Numbered from the stretch's first letter, positions 25,262 to 33,885 are shown. The stretch: DNA of 64,000 bases from Mesorhizobium sp. B2-4-15 (GCF_006658505.1 NZ_VFUZ01000008.1:62001-126000); one strand, 5' to 3'. Translations and numbers: made by a program. The notes: generated by a model from the letters alone, not told the origin.

Positions 25262-25372
25262 GCCGCCCGCAACATCCCCGAGCTCTGCGACACTATCCGC
25301 GACGCGCTGCCCCGCTTCACCGCCGAGGAATGCACAAACTACTTCAGCGCCGCAGGTTACGAGCCTGAGTGA
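25262..25372 (+). mobile_element. IS630-family transposase, C-terminal remnant
   Basis: A 36-codon frame reads NIPELCDTIRDALPRFTAEE and then CTNYFSAAGYEPE before TGA 25370-25372. This is the characteristic end of IS630-type transposases (…ECxNYFxAAGY). Nothing upstream in 25028-25261 matches the catalytic part, and no terminal inverted repeat was found. A relic of an old insertion between the DUF1236 and azlD genes. Confidence 0.65.
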
Positions 25373-25403
25373 TCAGATTCTGCTCCAACCGGCAGCTGCC
25401 TTT

Positions 25404-25703
25404 CTATCCAATGAAATGCCTCAGCAGCCCCGCCGCCACCACTCCGATCAACACGGTCGGCAGCATGGAGAGCCGCGTCGCGGCGACCAAGGTGATGGCC
25501 AGCGCCAGGAGGTCGGCCGGATTGCGCGACACGAAGGCTGGTGCGATGACCGAGATCAGCACGCAGCCGGGTGCGGCTTCCATCACCGCCGTGGCACGGG
25601 CGCCGAGCACGCGGTTGCGCAGCACGACATAGCCGCCGATCCGCGTCAGATAGGTGACGCCGGCCATCAGCACGATGGTGAAAAAGGTCGCCATGTCGAT
25701 CAT
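25404..25703 (-). CDS. azlD: AzlD-family branched-chain amino-acid transport subunit
   Basis: A 99-residue membrane protein with three to four helices (ATFFTIVLMAGVTYLTRIGG start; LLALAITLVAATRLSMLPTV). AzlD works with AzlC in export of branched-chain or other amino acids. It overlaps the azlC stop by four bases (ATGA), so the two are co-translated. Confidence 0.9.
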   Translation of the reverse strand: MIDMATFFTIVLMAGVTYLTRIGGYVVLRNRVLGARATAVMEAAPGCVLISVIAPAFVSRNPADLLALAITLVAATRLSMLPTVLIGVVAAGLLRHFIG

Positions 25704-26434
25704 GCCTCACCCGCCATCAGCCAGGCGGCAAGCAGCCCGGACACCGCGCCCGCCGCGACATACCAGGCGCCGGGAACGAAGAGATAGACAAGTGCGGCCA
25801 CTATGAGGCTCACCAGCCAGGGCAGCGCCGCTTTCATATCCTTCCACATGCCGCGCATCAGCACCAGGAAGACGGCCGGGAAAGCCATGTCGAAGCCGTA
25901 GGTCTCGACATGGCCAAGCATCGGACCGAGCAAGGCGCCGAGCGTGGTGAAGGCCACCCAGGTCACATACATCGCCAGCGCCGCGCCCATATAGTAGCGC
26001 GGGCTGAAGGCCGGCCTGATCCCGTCGGCGGCACGCTGCTTGGCGTCGGCCAGGCCCAGCGCCCAGCTTTCGTCGCACATGAAGAACAACGCCGGGAACA
26101 CCTCGCGCCGCGGCAGGTCGCGCAGGAACGGCGCCAGCGCCGCTCCCATCAGCAGATGACGGCTGTTGACCAGGAAGGTAATGGCGACGATGAGCAGGAC
26201 ATGCGGCGGCGACGTCCACAACTGGATTGCCGCGAATTCCGATCCCCCGGCGAAATTCAGCCCCGTCATCATAGACAACTCGACCGTGCTCAATCCTTTC
26301 TGGGAGGCCTGGGCGCCAAGCACCAGCGCATAGGGGATGGTGCCCAACAGCACCGGCGCACAGGACGCCACGCCTCGGCGGAGTTCCGATCCCGAGCCAT
26401 CGCCCGCTGTTTGGGCTGTCTGTGAAATGCTCAT
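25700..26434 (-). CDS. azlC: AzlC-family branched-chain amino-acid exporter
   Basis: A 244-residue inner-membrane permease with about seven helices and the family's GTIPYALVLGAQASQKGLST and NFAGGSEFAA segments, then NSRHLLMGAALAPFL. It forms the exporter with AzlD. ATG 26434 follows GGTGGCAAGG; upstream in-frame starts have no support. It diverges from an Lrp-type regulator at 26605, which is the likely sensor of the exported amino acid. Confidence 0.92.
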   Translation of the reverse strand: MSISQTAQTAGDGSGSELRRGVASCAPVLLGTIPYALVLGAQASQKGLSTVELSMMTGLNFAGGSEFAAIQLWTSPPHVLLIVAITFLVNSRHLLMGAALAPFLRDLPRREVFPALFFMCDESWALGLADAKQRAADGIRPAFSPRYYMGAALAMYVTWVAFTTLGALLGPMLGHVETYGFDMAFPAVFLVLMRGMWKDMKAALPWLVSLIVAALVYLFVPGAWYVAAGAVSGLLAAWLMAGEA

Positions 26435-26560
26435 GCCTTGCCACCGGCCGGCCTCGCGGCCGCCGCTTCCCTGGGTTTGAATTCTCGTGATACCGGCGGC
26501 AAACATACCCACATTTCTGCGCAATTTGGTCGCGAAGATTGTTGTGTCTCACCTGATTTT

Positions 26561-26573
26561 GGCATTGAATGCC
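26561..26573. promoter_or_regulatory. 13-bp dyad upstream of the Lrp gene
   Basis: GGCATT-G-AATGCC is a perfect dyad 31 bp before the Lrp start and about 130 bp from azlC. Autoregulation by the Lrp protein is likely. Confidence 0.45.
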
Positions 26574-26604
26574 GCAAACTAAAAAGAAAATGGAATTCAA
26601 CGCC

Positions 26605-27063
26605 ATGAAACTCGATGACATCGACAAACGCATCCTGCGCGCGTTGCAGCGCGACGGCCGCATGGCCAACAACGACCTGGCCAATGAGGTCGGCCTGTCG
26701 CCCTCGCCTTGCCTGCGCCGCGTAAAACTCCTGGAGGAAGCCGGCATCATCGATCGCTATGTCGCCGTGCTCAACCCGGCGAGCATCGGCAAGGGCCTCA
26801 CCTTCTTCACCCGCATCTGGCTGAAGGCGCAGGACGAGGACACGATCGAGCATTTCGCCACTGAGGTGGCCAGGCTGCCCCAGGTCATGGAATGCTATCT
26901 GATGCTGGGCGACTGCGACGCCATGGTGCGCGTGGTGGCCGCCAGCATCGACGACTACCGCCGCTTCCAGTCGGAGCATCTGAGCCGCATCAGGGGCGTC
27001 CAGAACGTCAAGACCGACGTCCCCAGCCAGACGATCAAATACACGCTGGAACTGCCGATCTGA
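26605..27063 (+). CDS. Lrp/AsnC-family transcriptional regulator
   Basis: A 152-residue Lrp protein: N-terminal HTH (LDDIDKRILRALQRDGRMAN, then NDLANEVGLSPSPCLRRVKL) and C-terminal RAM ligand domain (residues 65-145, with MECYLMLGDCDAMVRVVA). ATG 26605 fits the family start; ATG 26590 adds five residues. Divergent from azlCD, so it probably induces export when amino acids accumulate. Confidence 0.92.
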   Translation: MKLDDIDKRILRALQRDGRMANNDLANEVGLSPSPCLRRVKLLEEAGIIDRYVAVLNPASIGKGLTFFTRIWLKAQDEDTIEHFATEVARLPQVMECYLMLGDCDAMVRVVAASIDDYRRFQSEHLSRIRGVQNVKTDVPSQTIKYTLELPI

Positions 27064-27200
27064 CAAGCGCTTGCAAGAGCGGCCCGAGCGGCCAAGAACA
27101 GCGTCGTTTCAGACTGGATAAAAATGCAACCGGATTGTAGGATCGGCTCGAGTGCCAGCTTGAGCGAGGCGGTGGCATGACGCTACCGCCTGGCCTGTCG

Positions 27201-29291
27201 CTACGCGGATTTGAGAACCGGAAATGAGCGTTTCTGGATGGCCCGCTTTGCCTGGAAATTCGCTGCCGGAAGCGGGCGACCGACATGAAAGCCCTGGACC
27301 TTGTCTATACGGTATTCGCGCATGAGGCCCATCTGCTGCTCGGTTTCCACCCCTTCGACGAGGATCTTGTGGCCGCGATTGCGGACCAGGGCGATGATGT
27401 CCTGCAGCATGGCCATGCCCTTGGGCGTGGCGCAGTCATGAAGGAACGAGCGATCGATCTTCACCGTATCGAAATCGATCAGACGAAGCCACGAAAGGCC
27501 GGCGAAGCCGGTCCCGAAATCATCAAGCCATATCTTGATGCCCAACAGCTTCAGGTCGCTGATGCACCGCAGGATGTCCGAGTGCATCTCCATTTCCAGC
27601 CCTTCGGTGATTTCGAAGGCCAGCCTGTTGCCGGTCACGCCGGTCTCGCCCAGGATGGTCGCGACGGATGCAGCGAAGCCGGGCGTCTTGAGCTGGATCG
27701 GCGAGACGTTGACGCTGACAACGCGGACGTGATCGCCAGCCAGAAGCTCGGTGCACACGGTCCTTATTGCCCAGCGCCCGAGTTCCAGGATCGCGCCAGT
27801 GCGTTCGGCAACGGGAATGAACAGGCTCGGCGGAACCAAGGTGCCGTCCAGCATTTTGAGGCGCATCAGCGCCTCCACGGCCTCTAGCCTGCCCGATTTG
27901 ACATCCTGGATGGGTTGATAGACGAGCGAAACCAGATCCTGGCCGATCGCGATCTTCAGCAAGGCCGCAAGATTCTCGCTCTCGTCGCTGCTCTGGGGAT
28001 CGGTCGGATCGAACAGCCGGGCACAGTTTCGGCCGCTGGCCTTTGCCAGATAGAGCGCGCGATCCGCCTCGTGGATGATCTTCTCCAGCTTGGCGCCGGA
28101 CTGCTTCCTGGTGAAGGCAGCGCCAACACTCGCCGTCACGATCGAAATACCGTCCCGTCGCAGTTCGTGGGTAAGCGCCAGGTTCTCCACCGTGCGGCAA
28201 ATGGCTTCCGCGAGATCCGCGACCTGGTCCTTCTTGTCCATGCGCGCCAGGACGATGAATTCTTCACCGCCGTAGCGCCCGATCGAACCATCATAGCCCT
28301 TGATCAGATCGCTGAGGGCGTTGGCGACATGGATCAGGCAACGGTCGCCCTCCTGATGGCCGTAGCAGTCGTTGAACTTTTTGAAGAAGTCCACGTCGAT
28401 CAGGATCGCGGCAAAACCTGCGCCAAGCTTCTGCCAGTCGCTCCAGTAGTCCCGCAGCTTCTCGTCGATCGCCCGCCGGTTCTCCAGACCTGTAAGCGGA
28501 TCCGTCCGCGACAGCCTGAGCAGCGCCTTGCCGCGCTCGGTGGCCTCCCTGTGCTGAATTTTGGCTTCCAGGGCATTCAGGAAGACGTTGTAACGCTCTT
28601 CGTTCAGCTTCCAGTTCACATATGAGGTGAACGTGAAGCATGAAATATAGAAAATAGCTAATACTAGCTTGTACGTCGGAGTAGAAGGAACGAAATAATT
28701 AACAATGAACAGTAAAAATAATATTATAGCGGATGTTACAATAGACAGCTTAAATCGAAATGTAAAGAAGAGATTTGCACCCATCATAAAAATGGTGCCG
28801 AAGACCATATAATAAGAAACGCTCTCTTTCTCCGCAGACAAGATCGTTGGACATAACCAACCAAGGTAGCCAAATATAATGGCCGCAGCGCAGGTGACAT
28901 CAAGCCATTCTGCTCCGACTCCCCGGCGAAGCTGCGCCTCCAAGGTCAAAAGCGCTGCCAATCCGACCGCAAAGCGCGCCTCGATCGTGTAGGCCGCCAC
29001 GTCTGGAATGAGCAGCAGATCCATTGCCGAAAACAGCAGATAGATGGCAACGGCGATCCAAAGCCCTGGCCTGGCTTCCACTCTTCGCGTTGCTTCAGCT
29101 TCCTTGCGGTAAAGGATACGAAGTTCGGTCGCCTCCAACTCCTGGCGCGGATCGTGCGGTTCCGAATCCACCGCATCGGCCACTCGGGATGACACGCGCT
29201 CGTTCACAAATCCCGGCTGAAGGGGATTTCGCGATCCGAATTCTTTTGCAGCTTCTGCCCCCAACGCAGACCGACTCCTTGGGTGCGACAT
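27201..29291 (-). CDS. Membrane GGDEF-EAL cyclic-di-GMP protein
   Basis: A 696-residue protein. A cytoplasmic N-terminus is followed by about six membrane helices (residues 76-225), a GGDEF domain (about 262-425, active site RYGGEEF 339-345) and an EAL domain (about 445-690, with EAL at 473-475, DDFGTGFAGL and VEGVET). Both catalytic signatures are intact, so it may make and degrade cyclic di-GMP. The membrane part is not a named sensor I can assign with certainty; it is MASE-like. The DNA for residues about 144-224 (28620-28860) is strikingly AT-rich. It diverges from a methyltransferase gene. Confidence 0.92.
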   Translation of the reverse strand: MSHPRSRSALGAEAAKEFGSRNPLQPGFVNERVSSRVADAVDSEPHDPRQELEATELRILYRKEAEATRRVEARPGLWIAVAIYLLFSAMDLLLIPDVAAYTIEARFAVGLAALLTLEAQLRRGVGAEWLDVTCAAAIIFGYLGWLCPTILSAEKESVSYYMVFGTIFMMGANLFFTFRFKLSIVTSAIILFLLFIVNYFVPSTPTYKLVLAIFYISCFTFTSYVNWKLNEERYNVFLNALEAKIQHREATERGKALLRLSRTDPLTGLENRRAIDEKLRDYWSDWQKLGAGFAAILIDVDFFKKFNDCYGHQEGDRCLIHVANALSDLIKGYDGSIGRYGGEEFIVLARMDKKDQVADLAEAICRTVENLALTHELRRDGISIVTASVGAAFTRKQSGAKLEKIIHEADRALYLAKASGRNCARLFDPTDPQSSDESENLAALLKIAIGQDLVSLVYQPIQDVKSGRLEAVEALMRLKMLDGTLVPPSLFIPVAERTGAILELGRWAIRTVCTELLAGDHVRVVSVNVSPIQLKTPGFAASVATILGETGVTGNRLAFEITEGLEMEMHSDILRCISDLKLLGIKIWLDDFGTGFAGLSWLRLIDFDTVKIDRSFLHDCATPKGMAMLQDIIALVRNRGHKILVEGVETEQQMGLMREYRIDKVQGFHVGRPLPAANFQAKRAIQKRSFPVLKSA

Positions 29292-29410
29292 GTCTTGCCC
29301 GCGCAGCCAAATGCAATGATGCAGGACAAGTTTTCGTTAACTCGAACCCGGAATCGCTCCTTAAAAACCCCAAAGAATTGATATGGTTAGCGGGAAATTA
29401 ATCATATCGA

Positions 29411-29451
29411 TAGAATGCTCATGAGCCGACATTGGCAAATGGAGCATTCTA
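29411..29451. promoter_or_regulatory. 10-bp inverted repeat upstream of the methyltransferase
   Basis: TAGAATGCTC (29411-29420) is repeated in inverse at 29442-29451, centre to centre about three helical turns, in the AT-rich 199-bp gap between the GGDEF-EAL and methyltransferase genes. Candidate operator; the cognate factor is unknown. Confidence 0.45.
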
Positions 29452-29490
29452 CGCAATAAGTTAACTAACTGTTAACTATGGAGCATCCGT

Positions 29491-30525
29491 GTGCAAACTC
29501 TCTTTGACGGCAAAAGCCTGATTACTGCCGAGCTGATTGCCGACGGGCTACCTCGAGGAAAGATCGAGCATTACGGCGAAGCTTTCGAAACCGCTCGCGC
29601 CGAGCTTGCACTCATACTCCACGCGACACAGCAGCAGATCGAGCAACATAAGGACCCCGCCGAGATCATTCGTCGTCTGACGTCGTACCTCAGCGCGACA
29701 CGCTCCAAGGTTCATCGCGACGTTTGGCAAGCCTTGATACCGGTGGTGCAGAACCACCCGGTCGTGAAATATTTTCTCGAGGATCCGCTTACGCGCTGGT
29801 CCTTCACCAAGCCCAGAGGTTATTCCGGCGACGCGCAGTTGCTCGACTACATCTATTGCGACCCGCATGTGGCCGAGAGCGTGGCGAACGCCTCGGAGGT
29901 CGGCAAGGCACTCTATAACTATACCAAGGACGTGCCCTCGTCCATCGCAGCGCGGGAACGGCGCGATCTCTTGACGCGCTATGTCGATGAGATTGCGGAC
30001 AAAAATGGGCCGCAAACCGAGGTTCTCGCGATCGCGGCCGGCCATTTGCGGGAAGCCAATCGTTCCACCGCCCTGGCCGAAGGCCGCCTCAAGCGCTGGG
30101 TCGCGCTCGATCAGGACCCCCAGAGCGTCGGACTGATAGCGCGCGACTTCCAGGGCACCGCCGTCGAGGCCATCGACGGTTCGGTGCGAACCCTGCTCAC
30201 CAGGGGCCACAGACTGGGCAAGTTCGACTTCATCTACGCCTCCGGCCTTTACGACTATCTCCAGCACAACGTCGCGGTGAAGCTCACCAAGACTTGCCTG
30301 CAGATGCTGAAGCCGAATGGGATATTCCTGTTCGCGAACTACGCCGAAAGTAATTCCGGCGCGGGGTATTGGGAGACATTCATGGACTGGGTTCTGCTGC
30401 TGCGCACGGAAACCGATATGTGGAACATCATCAACGCCAGCGTCGACCGCAACACGGTCGATGCGCAGGTCTACTTTGGCGAGAACCGCAACGTGCTGTA
30501 CGGCGTCATAAAAAAGCGCGGATAA
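29491..30525 (+). CDS. SAM-dependent methyltransferase, fatty-acid methyl ester synthesis type (PhcB-like)
   Basis: A 344-residue protein starting at GTG 29491 after ATGGAGCATCC. A helical N-terminal part (residues 1-100) precedes TKPRGYSGDAQLLDYIYCD and a Rossmann-like methyltransferase core (TEVLAIAAGHLREANRS as motif I; LKRWVALDQDP as the acidic end of strand 2; FDFIYASGLYDYL as motif IV). RGYxGDA is shared with proteins annotated as making 3-hydroxypalmitic acid methyl ester. Motif I lacks the usual GxGxG, which that group tolerates. Placement beside a GGDEF-EAL gene hints at a signalling role. Substrate assignment is tentative. Confidence 0.65.
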   Translation: MQTLFDGKSLITAELIADGLPRGKIEHYGEAFETARAELALILHATQQQIEQHKDPAEIIRRLTSYLSATRSKVHRDVWQALIPVVQNHPVVKYFLEDPLTRWSFTKPRGYSGDAQLLDYIYCDPHVAESVANASEVGKALYNYTKDVPSSIAARERRDLLTRYVDEIADKNGPQTEVLAIAAGHLREANRSTALAEGRLKRWVALDQDPQSVGLIARDFQGTAVEAIDGSVRTLLTRGHRLGKFDFIYASGLYDYLQHNVAVKLTKTCLQMLKPNGIFLFANYAESNSGAGYWETFMDWVLLLRTETDMWNIINASVDRNTVDAQVYFGENRNVLYGVIKKRG

Positions 30526-30833
30526 GGCTTGCCGGGCACTAGGCGCCCCGCACCGACTTCAAGACAGCAAATCCCGGGGCCCCGCCCGGGATCATGTGCT
30601 TGGCGTGAACTGGGCTTTCAGCACTGCGCGAAATTTCTGCATCGTCTTTTCGGTTGTCTGGGCATCGGCCGCCGCATCTGTCGCGGAAGATGCCGACGAC
30701 CTGGATGGCGGATTCGGTGGCTCGGAAATCCAGCCATTGCCCGAGATGCCTTTGCGCGCCTTCCAGCAAGAACTGCCGTCAGGCATTGCCCTTGCGGCGC
30801 AATACCGATGATCGCCGCCTCAGCCCGCCCCGC
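30526..30833. other. Gap between methyltransferase and hlyU genes
   Basis: About 308 bp. A minus-strand frame 30786-30592 (64 residues, ending MQKFRAVLKAQFTPST) follows AAGGGCA and could be a small gene downstream of hlyU, but it shows no known domain and its amino-acid mix (Ser, Ala, Pro) is unconvincing. Nothing else is seen. Confidence 0.3.
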
Positions 30834-31124
30834 CTACCCGAACATCCGATCGCCCTGTTCATCCACCAGCTGGATACCCTTCTTGATGGAGATGTCGATG
30901 GCGTCGTCGAGGCCGGCGAAACGGTCGGCGCGGATGAATCTGTGTTCCTTCATCACGCCGTCGATCTCCTTGGAGACCACGCCGCAGGTCTGGTACTGGC
31001 CCTCGGCCTTGTAGGGCGTGGCGCTGATCAGGAAACCCTTGTGCTCGACCTGCTTGGCGGGTGCCGCACCCTTGGGCTCGGCCGCTTCACCGCCGCCGCC
31101 GAAAAGACGCTTCAGAAAAGACAT
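30834..31124 (-). CDS. hlyU: HlyU-family protein
   Basis: A 96-residue protein of the HlyU family (PF10115 type): MSFLKRLFGGGGE, then HKGFLISATPYKAEGQYQTC and DDAIDISIKKGIQLVDEQGD. Note that these are not the ArsR-type HlyU of Vibrio; rhizobial members are short and their role as regulators is unproven. It is 48 bp downstream of the TetR gene on the same strand, so may be co-transcribed. Confidence 0.82.
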   Translation of the reverse strand: MSFLKRLFGGGGEAAEPKGAAPAKQVEHKGFLISATPYKAEGQYQTCGVVSKEIDGVMKEHRFIRADRFAGLDDAIDISIKKGIQLVDEQGDRMFG

Positions 31125-31172
31125 GGCTCAAATCTCCTTGTTCGCCCCTGCAAACCGCTTCTTGTCGGCGAT

Positions 31173-31814
31173 TCACGACGCTGTTGGCCCAGCATGCGCG
31201 AATGTGCCGCCGCGTTCCAGCCCCCTGATGAAGACGGTCACAAGGAGTTCCACCTGCCGCTCGATCTCGTCCGCCTGCCGGCGTACGGATCTCGCCGCAT
31301 AGCCGCTGGTGACGATGCCGTGCACGCTTGACCACAATGTGCGCGCCGCCACCCGGCGCGTTTCGTCGTCGAGATCGAAGTCGCCGCCGGCGAGCACCGC
31401 GGCGATAATGTCGAACAGCTGGTCGAGCCGCGCTTCATAGGCATCCGGCTCGGCCAGCGTCGGACGGCGCCTGTTGAAGGCGAGCAGTGCCGGCCAGCTG
31501 CCGGGATGCGCCTCGACAAAGCGCATATAGGCGCCGGCCAATGCCAGCAGGCGCTGCCGCACGTCGGTGATGCCGCGCTTGGTGAGGTCGGCCATCGCCG
31601 CCGCCCCCGCGGCCCCCAGCCGGTCCAGCAGCCGCATGTTGACGGCACGATGCACGCCGTCGAGATCGGAAAAAAGATTGTAGACCGAACCGACGGAGAT
31701 GCCCGCCTGCTCGGCAATGGTCCTCGCCTTCAGATTGTCCATGCCGCCCTCGTTGATGAGCGTCTCGGCAATGGCCAGCACGCGCTCGCCGGTCTCTTCC
31801 TTGTCCAGTGCCAT
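31173..31814 (-). CDS. TetR/AcrR regulator with WHG-type ligand domain
   Basis: A 213-residue TetR protein. HTH at residues 10-57 (LAIAETLINEGGMDNLKART, then IAEQAGISVGSVYNLFSDLD). The C-terminal domain has the WxSVHGIV sequence of the TetR_C_33/WHG group, here LWSSVHGIVTSG. It diverges from the PspA-like/YiaA operon across 181 bp containing three GAAC-N3-GTTC sites, and it most likely represses both directions. The effector is unknown. Confidence 0.9.
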   Translation of the reverse strand: MALDKEETGERVLAIAETLINEGGMDNLKARTIAEQAGISVGSVYNLFSDLDGVHRAVNMRLLDRLGAAGAAAMADLTKRGITDVRQRLLALAGAYMRFVEAHPGSWPALLAFNRRRPTLAEPDAYEARLDQLFDIIAAVLAGGDFDLDDETRRVAARTLWSSVHGIVTSGYAARSVRRQADEIERQVELLVTVFIRGLERGGTFAHAGPTAS

Positions 31815-31901
31815 GCTTTTCCCTGTGAATGCGCATCCTTGCCGGACGGAACGCTGTCAGGAACCACCCAGACTGCTCGTTTACCATACCCCGAGCGTCG
31901 T

Positions 31902-31969
31902 GAACAGCGTTCAAAAATAGCTTGAACAATGTTCATTTCCTGTTATATTTGGCTTTGTGAACATTGTTC
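31902..31969. promoter_or_regulatory. Promoter of the PspA-like operon with three GAAC-N3-GTTC sites
   Basis: GAACAGCGTTC (31902-31912), GAACAATGTTC (31924-31934) and GAACATTGTTC (31959-31969) share the dyad GAAC-N3-GTTC. The second overlaps a -35 box TTGAAC (31922-31927), which pairs at 16 bp with TATATT (31944-31949). The third falls at the expected transcription start. The arrangement fits repression by the divergent TetR protein. Confidence 0.75.
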
Positions 31970-31995
31970 CCGGGAAAATTCGAAGGGAGAAGAAC

Positions 31996-32673
31996 ATGCT
32001 TAGCCTGATCAGAACATTGCTCGACGGCGCCAGCGCGCGTGCCGAGGACGGCCTGAAGGATCGCTTTGCCATCGACCTTCTGGCGCAGCGCATCCGCGAC
32101 GCCGAGGCGGGACTTGCCGCCGCCAAGCAGACGCTTGCCACCCTGATCGTGCGCCAGCGCGCCGAGCAGGCCGGCCTCGACCAGCTCGACCGCCGCCACG
32201 CCGATCTGGAAACCCGCACGCTGAGCGCGCTGGCCGCCGGCAACAACGGGCTCGCCGAAAGCGGTGCCGCGGCCATCGCCGAGTTGGAGAACGAACGCGA
32301 AGTCCGCCGCGCCACCGTGCAGAGCCTTGGCGAAAAGACCTTGCGGATGCGCGTTTCGGTGGAGCGGGCGCATCGCCGTATCATCGACCTCAACCAGGGC
32401 ATGATCTCGGCCCGCGCCATCGATGCCGAACGCAAGGCGCAGTCACGCCTCGTCAGGTCGATCGGCCATTCGGCAAACCTCAACGAAGCGGAGGAACTTC
32501 TGGCTCGCATCAAGGGAGCCAGCGACCCGTTCGAGGAGGCCGGCATCCTCGACGAGATCGACGGCGAATTGCGTCACGAGGCAATCCGCGACCGCCTTGC
32601 CGAGGCAGGACACGGTCCGGCGGTGAAGGTGCGCGCCAAGGATGTGCTCGAACGGCTGAAGACCATCAACTGA
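31996..32673 (+). CDS. PspA/IM30-like coiled-coil protein
   Basis: A 225-residue, almost wholly helical protein. The N-terminal amphipathic stretch MLSLIRTLLDGASARAEDGL is the PspA hallmark, followed by long coiled coils (about residues 25-150) and a short C-terminal helical pair. PspA proteins coat and repair stressed membranes as ESCRT-III-like rings. GAAGGGAGAAG precedes ATG 31996. Co-transcribed with the YiaA-like gene 58 bp downstream and under the three-site TetR-type control region. It is divergent from classical PspA, so family membership is inferred from architecture. Confidence 0.75.
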   Translation: MLSLIRTLLDGASARAEDGLKDRFAIDLLAQRIRDAEAGLAAAKQTLATLIVRQRAEQAGLDQLDRRHADLETRTLSALAAGNNGLAESGAAAIAELENEREVRRATVQSLGEKTLRMRVSVERAHRRIIDLNQGMISARAIDAERKAQSRLVRSIGHSANLNEAEELLARIKGASDPFEEAGILDEIDGELRHEAIRDRLAEAGHGPAVKVRAKDVLERLKTIN

Positions 32674-32731
32674 AACCGCTTTCCCGGACCTGACTTCCAA
32701 TCCAACTCTCGTCAAAGCACGGAGAACTCCA

Positions 32732-32992
32732 ATGAACGCCAATCAGACCTACATCATGTTCAACACCATCTCGGTCGGTGCCGCCTATTTCATGCTCGGC
32801 CTGTCGCTGTGGCTGGCGCCCGTCGACCTGTCGACCAAGGGCTACTGGGCCATGGGCATCCTGCTGCTCACCGGCAGCCTTGTGAACCTTGTGAAGTACC
32901 GCACCGACGAGCGCATCTCGGCCGAGACCACCGCCAAGATCGAGAAGGCGCGCAACGAAAAGCTGATCAGCGAATATGTCGGCAAGGAGTGA
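32732..32992 (+). CDS. YiaA/YiaB-type inner membrane protein
   Basis: An 86-residue protein with two membrane helices (TISVGAAYFMLGLSLWLAP and GYWAMGILLLTGSLVNLV), the YiaAB two-helix domain, followed by a charged cytoplasmic tail. CACGGAGAAC precedes the start. Its pairing with a PspA-like protein suggests a membrane-anchoring partner. Confidence 0.85.
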   Translation: MNANQTYIMFNTISVGAAYFMLGLSLWLAPVDLSTKGYWAMGILLLTGSLVNLVKYRTDERISAETTAKIEKARNEKLISEYVGKE

Positions 32993-33055
32993 GGCCGGCA
33001 TGCCCCGACGCAGAAAAGCCCGGGCCTCCCCGGCTTTTGGTATCCGCCGCTTCAA

Positions 33056-33098
33056 CCTCCCCCTTGTGGGGAGGTCGGACCGCAGGTCCGGGTGGGGG
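33056..33098. repeat. Rhizobial intergenic palindromic repeat
   Basis: Two adjoining hairpins: CCTCCCC (33056-33062) with GGGGAGG (33068-33074), and CGGACC (33076-33081) with GGTCCG (33085-33090), followed by GGTGGGGG. Such elements are dispersed in Mesorhizobium-type genomes. A partial copy follows tetR at 21673-21720. Confidence 0.7.
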
Positions 33099-33188
33099 TA
33101 CTGGCGCCGGCTTAGCAGAACGTAGGTTCCTCGCCCTCGTTTCCTCGGGGCGAGGAAACCAAGCGTTCCCATGCCAGGCGCCCTCGCC

Positions 33189-33866
33189 TTATTTGCGCGA
33201 CAAGGCTTCCAGCGCCTCGGCCGCGGCTTCGAGGATGCTCATGGCCTCGGCCTGTTTTTCGGCCGGGGCATCGACGATGTCGCTCAGCGCGGCGCGCAGC
33301 CGGTGACGGATAGCGCGGAACTCGTCGCGCGCCTCCGAACGGTCGCCACGCCCGCCTCGGCCCCCGCGACGGTCCTCGCTGTCATCATTCCAGCCGAACC
33401 ATTCACGCGCCTTGGCCATCTTGCGGCCGAAGCGTTCGAGGTGTTCGAGCACGCTGTCGATCATCTCGCGATTGTCGGCAAGATGCGCCTGCCCGGCCTC
33501 GGTGATGGAAAACACCTTCTTGTTGCCCTCGCTTGACGAGACGGCATAGCCGGCCTCTTCCAGGAAGGTCAGTGTCGGGTAGACCACGCCCGGGCTCGGG
33601 CTGTAGATGCCGCTGGTGCGCTCTTCCAGCGCCTTGATGATGTCGTAGCCGTGGCGAGGCGCTTCGGCCAGCAGCGACAGCGTGATCAGCTTGAGATCGC
33701 CGTCGGCCAGCATGCGCCCGGCGCGGAACATGTCGCCCGCGCCGCCGCGACCGCCGCCGCCCCTGCCCCCGAACGGACCGAAACCGCCGCCGCGTCCGCC
33801 GAATTTGCCGGCCATGTGCATGAACATGCGCTCGCCGAAATGGCCGCGCCCGAAATCTTTGTGCAT
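33189..33866 (-). CDS. PadR-family regulator with Gly/Arg/Phe-rich N-terminus
   Basis: A 225-residue PadR protein. Residues 1-50 are Gly/Arg/Phe-rich (GGRGGGFGPFGGRGGGGRGG), the winged helix spans about 55-130 (LKLITLSLLAEAPRHGYDII, then SPSPGVVYPTLTFLEEAGYA), and the C-terminal helix follows a second Gly/Arg patch (RRGGRGGRGD). PadR repressors respond to phenolics or drugs. No target gene adjoins it except the patatin gene diverging at 34140. Two 20-bp repeats upstream are the likely autoregulatory sites. Confidence 0.9.
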   Translation of the reverse strand: MHKDFGRGHFGERMFMHMAGKFGGRGGGFGPFGGRGGGGRGGAGDMFRAGRMLADGDLKLITLSLLAEAPRHGYDIIKALEERTSGIYSPSPGVVYPTLTFLEEAGYAVSSSEGNKKVFSITEAGQAHLADNREMIDSVLEHLERFGRKMAKAREWFGWNDDSEDRRGGRGGRGDRSEARDEFRAIRHRLRAALSDIVDAPAEKQAEAMSILEAAAEALEALSRK

Positions 33867-33885
33867 TGATTGCTCCTTGAGTTCT

